In this document: positions 59,823 to 64,000 of the stretch, piece after piece
Numbering within the stretch: the first letter of the stretch is position 1
Layout: the number at the start of each line of letters is the position of its first letter
NCBI RefSeq assembly: GCF_032854445.1
Contig: NC_088295.1
Span: 87,588,644 to 87,652,643 of the forward strand
Origin: Liolophura sinensis
Taxonomy: Eukaryota; Mollusca; Polyplacophora; Chitonida; Chitonidae
DNA: 64,000 nucleotides
Direction of reading: 5' to 3'
Made by a program: the position numbers and the translations under genes
Notes under the pieces: model-generated
The model's database searches: none
What the model saw: the letters and a program-made list of their open reading frames with translations, nothing else
What the model was told of the DNA's origin: nothing

Positions 59823-61550
59823 GTCTCAAACATACAAGACATTCATTGTAAGTATTAACATAGAACCTGAAAGCCGCCACAGTAGTTTCTGTAAAACCAG
59901 TTATTACACGGGCAAATTAGACCTCTGCCCAAAACAATACCATTATCTTAGCCGCTAAACATAAGGTCCTCTATCAAAAGTTGACTTATATGCAGGTAAA
60001 CTTTTTGTGTCAGCCATCAGTATATGTCAGACCAGGCAACTTGTACACAAATAGTTTTGTTACCCAGAACTCGGTTGGGGGTCTGTTCCTGTCAGTAACA
60101 ACATGATAAAACCAAAATAATGATTTTCTTTCATGCATGAACGTGCTTCCATGTTACAGTCTAAGGGAAATATCGAAGACAATCGTTATGTTTGCCGCAG
60201 TCAATCATTTCTACGCTGCAGTCAACCATTTCTACATATAAGTGCAGTTTCAAAATATTTCCTGCGTTAGATCTGTTTTATTCTTCCCGGCTTAGCTTTC
60301 AAAAATACAGATCGGTACTCTTCCATTCACTAACCATGAATTCGGTCTTTCGAGTGAGCTGTCCTCGACATGTCAAAGATGTACGCTGTCAAAACGTGTT
60401 TCCTTTCATCCTACAGTAATTCTGACTACATATCACCTAGTTATTCGTGGATGATAAAAAACATACTGTTGCAGTAAACACAAATGCACCTGTCGCACCG
60501 AAAACAAGTCAGACATTGCAAACAAAGAGCATTACGTCTGGTCCAGACGGTTGACATGTATTGATGGTGATTCGGAGTGTGACTTTGTGTTCGGTGGTTC
60601 CAAACCCGATTTTGTATCAGCCAATTTTCAGGATTTGTGCTATACCCAGCCGGTGTATAATCCCTATAACAGCGATAGCTTTGTCACACTTGTATAGTTT
60701 TCAGACAGTTGGTCAACAAACAGTTTAAACCGTCCTCACGTCTCTCCATAACAGAAAACAATAATCAAACGAGCAGCGATTAAATTCAGGCCTACAACGT
60801 TTCCATGGGTTAGATGTTATATTACATATTATAGGGCTGAATGTTATATTTGTTATATATTTATTTAACTGACTGTTGCATAACTACGTGCTCAAGAATT
60901 TTTCAGAAAGTTACATTTGTGGCACATAAATTGTCACAACATCTTCAGTGTCGAATGCAAAAGAAAAGATATTTCAGTGTAAATGAAGCCGGCTACAATT
61001 TTCCGATTTTATGACCTGTGCGTCGCTTCAGTGCATGTTTGGAGCTTTGCAAGTCGCATGCTTGTCATATAACTGGAAAAGAAGAGTAAAACACAACTGG
61101 AAAAAGAAGTAGCCTTACGAATGTGTCAGTACCTTTGACTTAACCTTGGAGTCAGTTTCTCTATTTGAGGTGCACCATTTCTCGCACCGAGGCCAATTCT
61201 CGTCCTTATTATACTAGGTCCTTTTGTTTTACTGATGTTTAGTGTTAATATATTGGTGACAAGTGAGTCATTCAACTTTTGTAGCTCACTTGACATTGCA
61301 TTTGGTTAGTTGTGTCATTAACCACAATATGTACAGAAGTACCGTCAGCAAATCGTAGTAAGTTCAGTAAAGTTGTGGATTTTATGATATCGTTTATATA
61401 CACAACAAAAGGAGCATATCCTAGTGCTGAGCGCCATTGTTAGTGTTGTATGACACCGGCGGAAATCTACGATCCCCTGCAGAGTCCCACACGAATAAGC
61501 ATGATACTGCGTTTACCCTCTTTCAGTTATTAAAGTTGTTTAAAAGTAGA

Positions 61551-61635
61551 TAAAACTCTTTACAGCATGTGACTGACCCTCGAGAAATTCTGACAGCGCC
61601 AAAGTCACACAAAACGTGGTTGCACTCATTTATAT
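61551..61635 (-). pseudogene. dead EGF-like exon, type C, copy 5 (partial)
   Basis: Only the acceptor-side two-thirds remain (AAACTCTTTACAGCATGTGA to TGCACTCATTTATAT). It has no donor and is frameshifted. Confidence 0.55.
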
Positions 61636-61702
61636 GGCAAACAAACATACAAGACGTTCATTGTGAACATTCACAAACAACCTAAAAGCCGCCACAGTAG
61701 TT

Positions 61703-61842
61703 CTATTTATTTGATTGGTGTTTTACGCCGTACTCAAGAATATTTCACTTATACGACGGCGGCCAGCATTATGGTGGGCGGAAACCGGGCAGAGCCTGGG
61801 GGAAACCTACGACCATCCTCAGATTCCTGCAACACCTTCCCC
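61703..61842 (-). mobile_element. SINE family 1, 5'-truncated, with perfect 11-base target duplication
   Basis: CTATTTATTTGATTGGTG through CATCCTCAGATTCCTGCAAC on the minus strand. CCACAGTAGTT flanks both sides (61692-61702 and 61843-61853). The same insertion is present in block III at 52860-52995, while blocks I and II have the empty site. Confidence 0.88.
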
Positions 61843-64000
61843 CCACAGTAGTTTCTGTCAAACCAATTATTATATGGGTAAATTAGACCTCTGCCCAAAA
61901 CAATACCTTATCTTAGCGGCTAAGCATGTAATCTGCGAACACTGGAATCCCAGTGTTTCTGGCAGCAGCCAGTCAAAATGGCGGGAAGTAATATGAATGT
62001 CTCAAGTCTGTGTGTGAATTTACCTTACACGGAAACTAAACTCGATTTGTCTGAAACAATCAAACGTTTATAATCCGTCAAGACATTTACACATGTTCAG
62101 TTTGTTTCAAATTCATGTTTGCATGTATATTACTTCAACACTATGGTAAGTAATATCGACAATATTTTAAAACGGGGTTGAAGGTAACCCCTCTAGAGCC
62201 TCTCACACTGATTTCCCACGCCCTAACCCTTCACCTACACCGTTACCATAGTGTGAGACTTTAACGCATTGCAACAATGTTGTAAATTGTTGTAAAGCTG
62301 TTGCAATCATTTGCATTTCAAGTCAATAATCCTGCCATTCGTTTACAAAGTTCCCAGTACGTATGAAATGCTGAATGGCCCAAGGTGAGCTGCAGGAAAC
62401 ACATAATTTCTGTCATCACATAAGATTGCCCTGACCAGATGTCAGTTCACGGATTATACCTAGTTCTTTACACAGTCCTGAGCTGGTGATTAGTGTTGGT
62501 TGATTAGTGCCTCCTCCCCACCGAAACACAAAACAAAAATCTTTGCATTATTAAACTTCATGTACGGTATGGTTGGAAAACCAATCCACATAACATGGGG
62601 TCGAGTGAACGAGAGTGATATTTGAAGCGTTGCCCGTTTACAAACCCATAAATAGATGTAACAATTAAATCATTAAATGCTTTTCACTCATAAAGATCTG
62701 ATTAACAAGTATGTGTCGTCAAGCTCGCTTAAAATGCAGTGAACTGTTTTGCAAGCATCACGCACCTGTTGTTTCGTAACAAGGTAGTCCAGACAGTTTC
62801 AGTTCTCGTTTTCATAAATGGCGATCATAAACCCAACGTCCATCGGTCGAACACTGTCTTCGCATGTGTGGAACTGAACACCTTCACACTATACCCATTA
62901 GCAGCTTAATATTACAACAAATTTTAAACATTGTATTTGTGCAAGGCTATTTCCATTCCATGTCATTTTCTGGGAGCGCACAACCACGTGTACGTAAATG
63001 TCTTATATGTAACTGACAGAGTACAAAATTCAACATTAACCAATTAGATGAACCTATTTTGATTGGCCCGCCCCTTGTAATAATGAGTCGTCACTATTGC
63101 GAAATTTCTCGCCAAATCTATACTAGCAGACAGGAGTTTTCACTTGACACACTGTCACGTGAACAGTGATGAGTCTGCGCATTTTTTTTGGAGACTCTGC
63201 TTTTGACTTTGTTAGAAAATCACTTAGAGCCATTTTGAGTGGAGCCATCTTGTGTACATAGAGTCATGCAAATGTAACACAGTGATATTCACGACACATT
63301 TAATCCATTTCCCGCGGTAAGAATTAAAAACAATTACCAAAACAACACGTGGTCCGATTAGTCTCTGCAGTGATTGACGGGTCCCACAAACAATGTTGGA
63401 ACTTCAAAGGCTATACCCAGAGCTGTGCAAAGTTGCGATCTGCATATCAATACAACTCGGCTGTTTATATTTGATTACCCTCAGACAGTTCTAAACTGAC
63501 ATCTCTTCACCGAAATTTACACAGACTGAATGCTATTGTTAGAGTATTAGAGCCTACATTTGTAAAGTGTGAAGACGCAGACCTATGTATGTTCTCATGC
63601 AAACAAGCTGAGTAAAAATGGATTTTCTGATGACAGCAAACCTGTAATGCCCACCCTAATTTCGATAAGTCAGAGCAGTATACAGTGTTTATGTTAGACA
63701 ATGTTTTGTTCAAGGTAAAAAAAACAAGTTTTGCATGATCGCTGAAGACGCCCCCTCCCCTCTTTCTTTCTACCCTGTCACCCTCTTACAAAGCTTTCGC
63801 CAGGTTTACCCAGCTGTGTTTTAAACAACATTTTTCGTTAAATCGTGAGTAGAGACCGAATAGGTATATTTCAAATTATGATTCTTTTGTTTCTCTTTTC
63901 GTAAGCCAAAACAAATGAGACCTATTTTCAGTCAATCAATATATATTTTAAACAAGAGGAAAATATTTTTATGCCTGTGCGATTCGAACAACATAAAATT

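Larger units (their letters stand above)
57964..64000. repeat. duplication block IV (runs to window end)
   Basis: 58015-59040 matches 49610-50560. 59430-59990 matches block III left. 60110-60190 matches 51265-51340, but the place of exon E is lost after 60245. 61410-61700 matches 52620-52850, and 61850-64000 matches blocks I-III. No intact EGF exon was found in it. A minus frame at 63507-63713 is conserved with 43912-44112. Confidence 0.8.

Noticed and set aside
59695-59880. 61-residue frame looking like a short protein with an EGF-like start
   Set aside because: It is the frameshifted dead type C exon plus its intron flank.

Overview
The window looks like animal nuclear DNA. It is intron-rich and AT-rich, gene density is very low, and it is full of SINEs, LINE debris and tandem repeats. 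The SINE families present, above all the one whose 3' part reads GTTTTACGCCGTACTCAAG, are ones I associate with molluscs, most likely a bivalve; that assignment is from memory and not proven here. There are no bacterial-style operons, and most long open frames are chance or repeat-derived.

The one well-supported gene lies on the minus strand and enters from beyond base 64000. I read it as a single-pass receptor. Going 5' to 3' (right to left) there are EGF-like exons at 57832-57963, 51404-51529, 40780-40899, 39701-39820 and 38805-38924. Three 36-base linker exons follow (25372-25407, 24974-25009, 23926-23961), then a transmembrane exon (20992-21070) and a terminal cytoplasmic exon (17494-17857). 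All extracellular exons are phase 1-1, and the transmembrane and tail exons join in phase 2 to give a run of arginines. The tail carries six tyrosine motifs in about 60 residues, including an ITAM-like YxxL-x9-YxxL pair. This suggests a phagocytic or immune type receptor of CED-1/Draper/MEGF10 architecture, without proof of orthology.

The extracellular part lies in a block that has been duplicated several times. Related segments of several kb recur at about 30.3-34.8, 35.1-35.9, 40.0-45.2, 49.6-51.2, 53.0-56.4 and 58.0-64.0 kb. Some exon copies are intact. Others are dead: exon 29083-29202 has AC in place of its AG acceptor, exon 30309-30426 has two single-base deletions and a lost GT donor, and five copies of a third exon type are broken. 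Shared and private insertions (a solo LTR with GTGAC target duplications, SINEs with perfect target duplications) give an order of events: a SINE shared by the 53 and 61 kb copies unites those two, and the LTR is private to the 31-34 kb copy. Exon fragments, a SINE and an intronic segment have each been amplified into minisatellites.

Left of the gene (1-17 kb) lie a tRNA-derived SINE, an integrase-like fragment, a nearly 2-kb ACAG microsatellite, and a broken I/Jockey-type LINE (about 5.55-11.48 kb) split by a 1.07-kb inverted-repeat DNA element. A 200-base assembly gap, a second LINE fragment and a weak candidate first exon of another minus-strand gene near 14.6-14.9 kb follow. A Crypton-like tyrosine recombinase fragment sits at about 48 kb.
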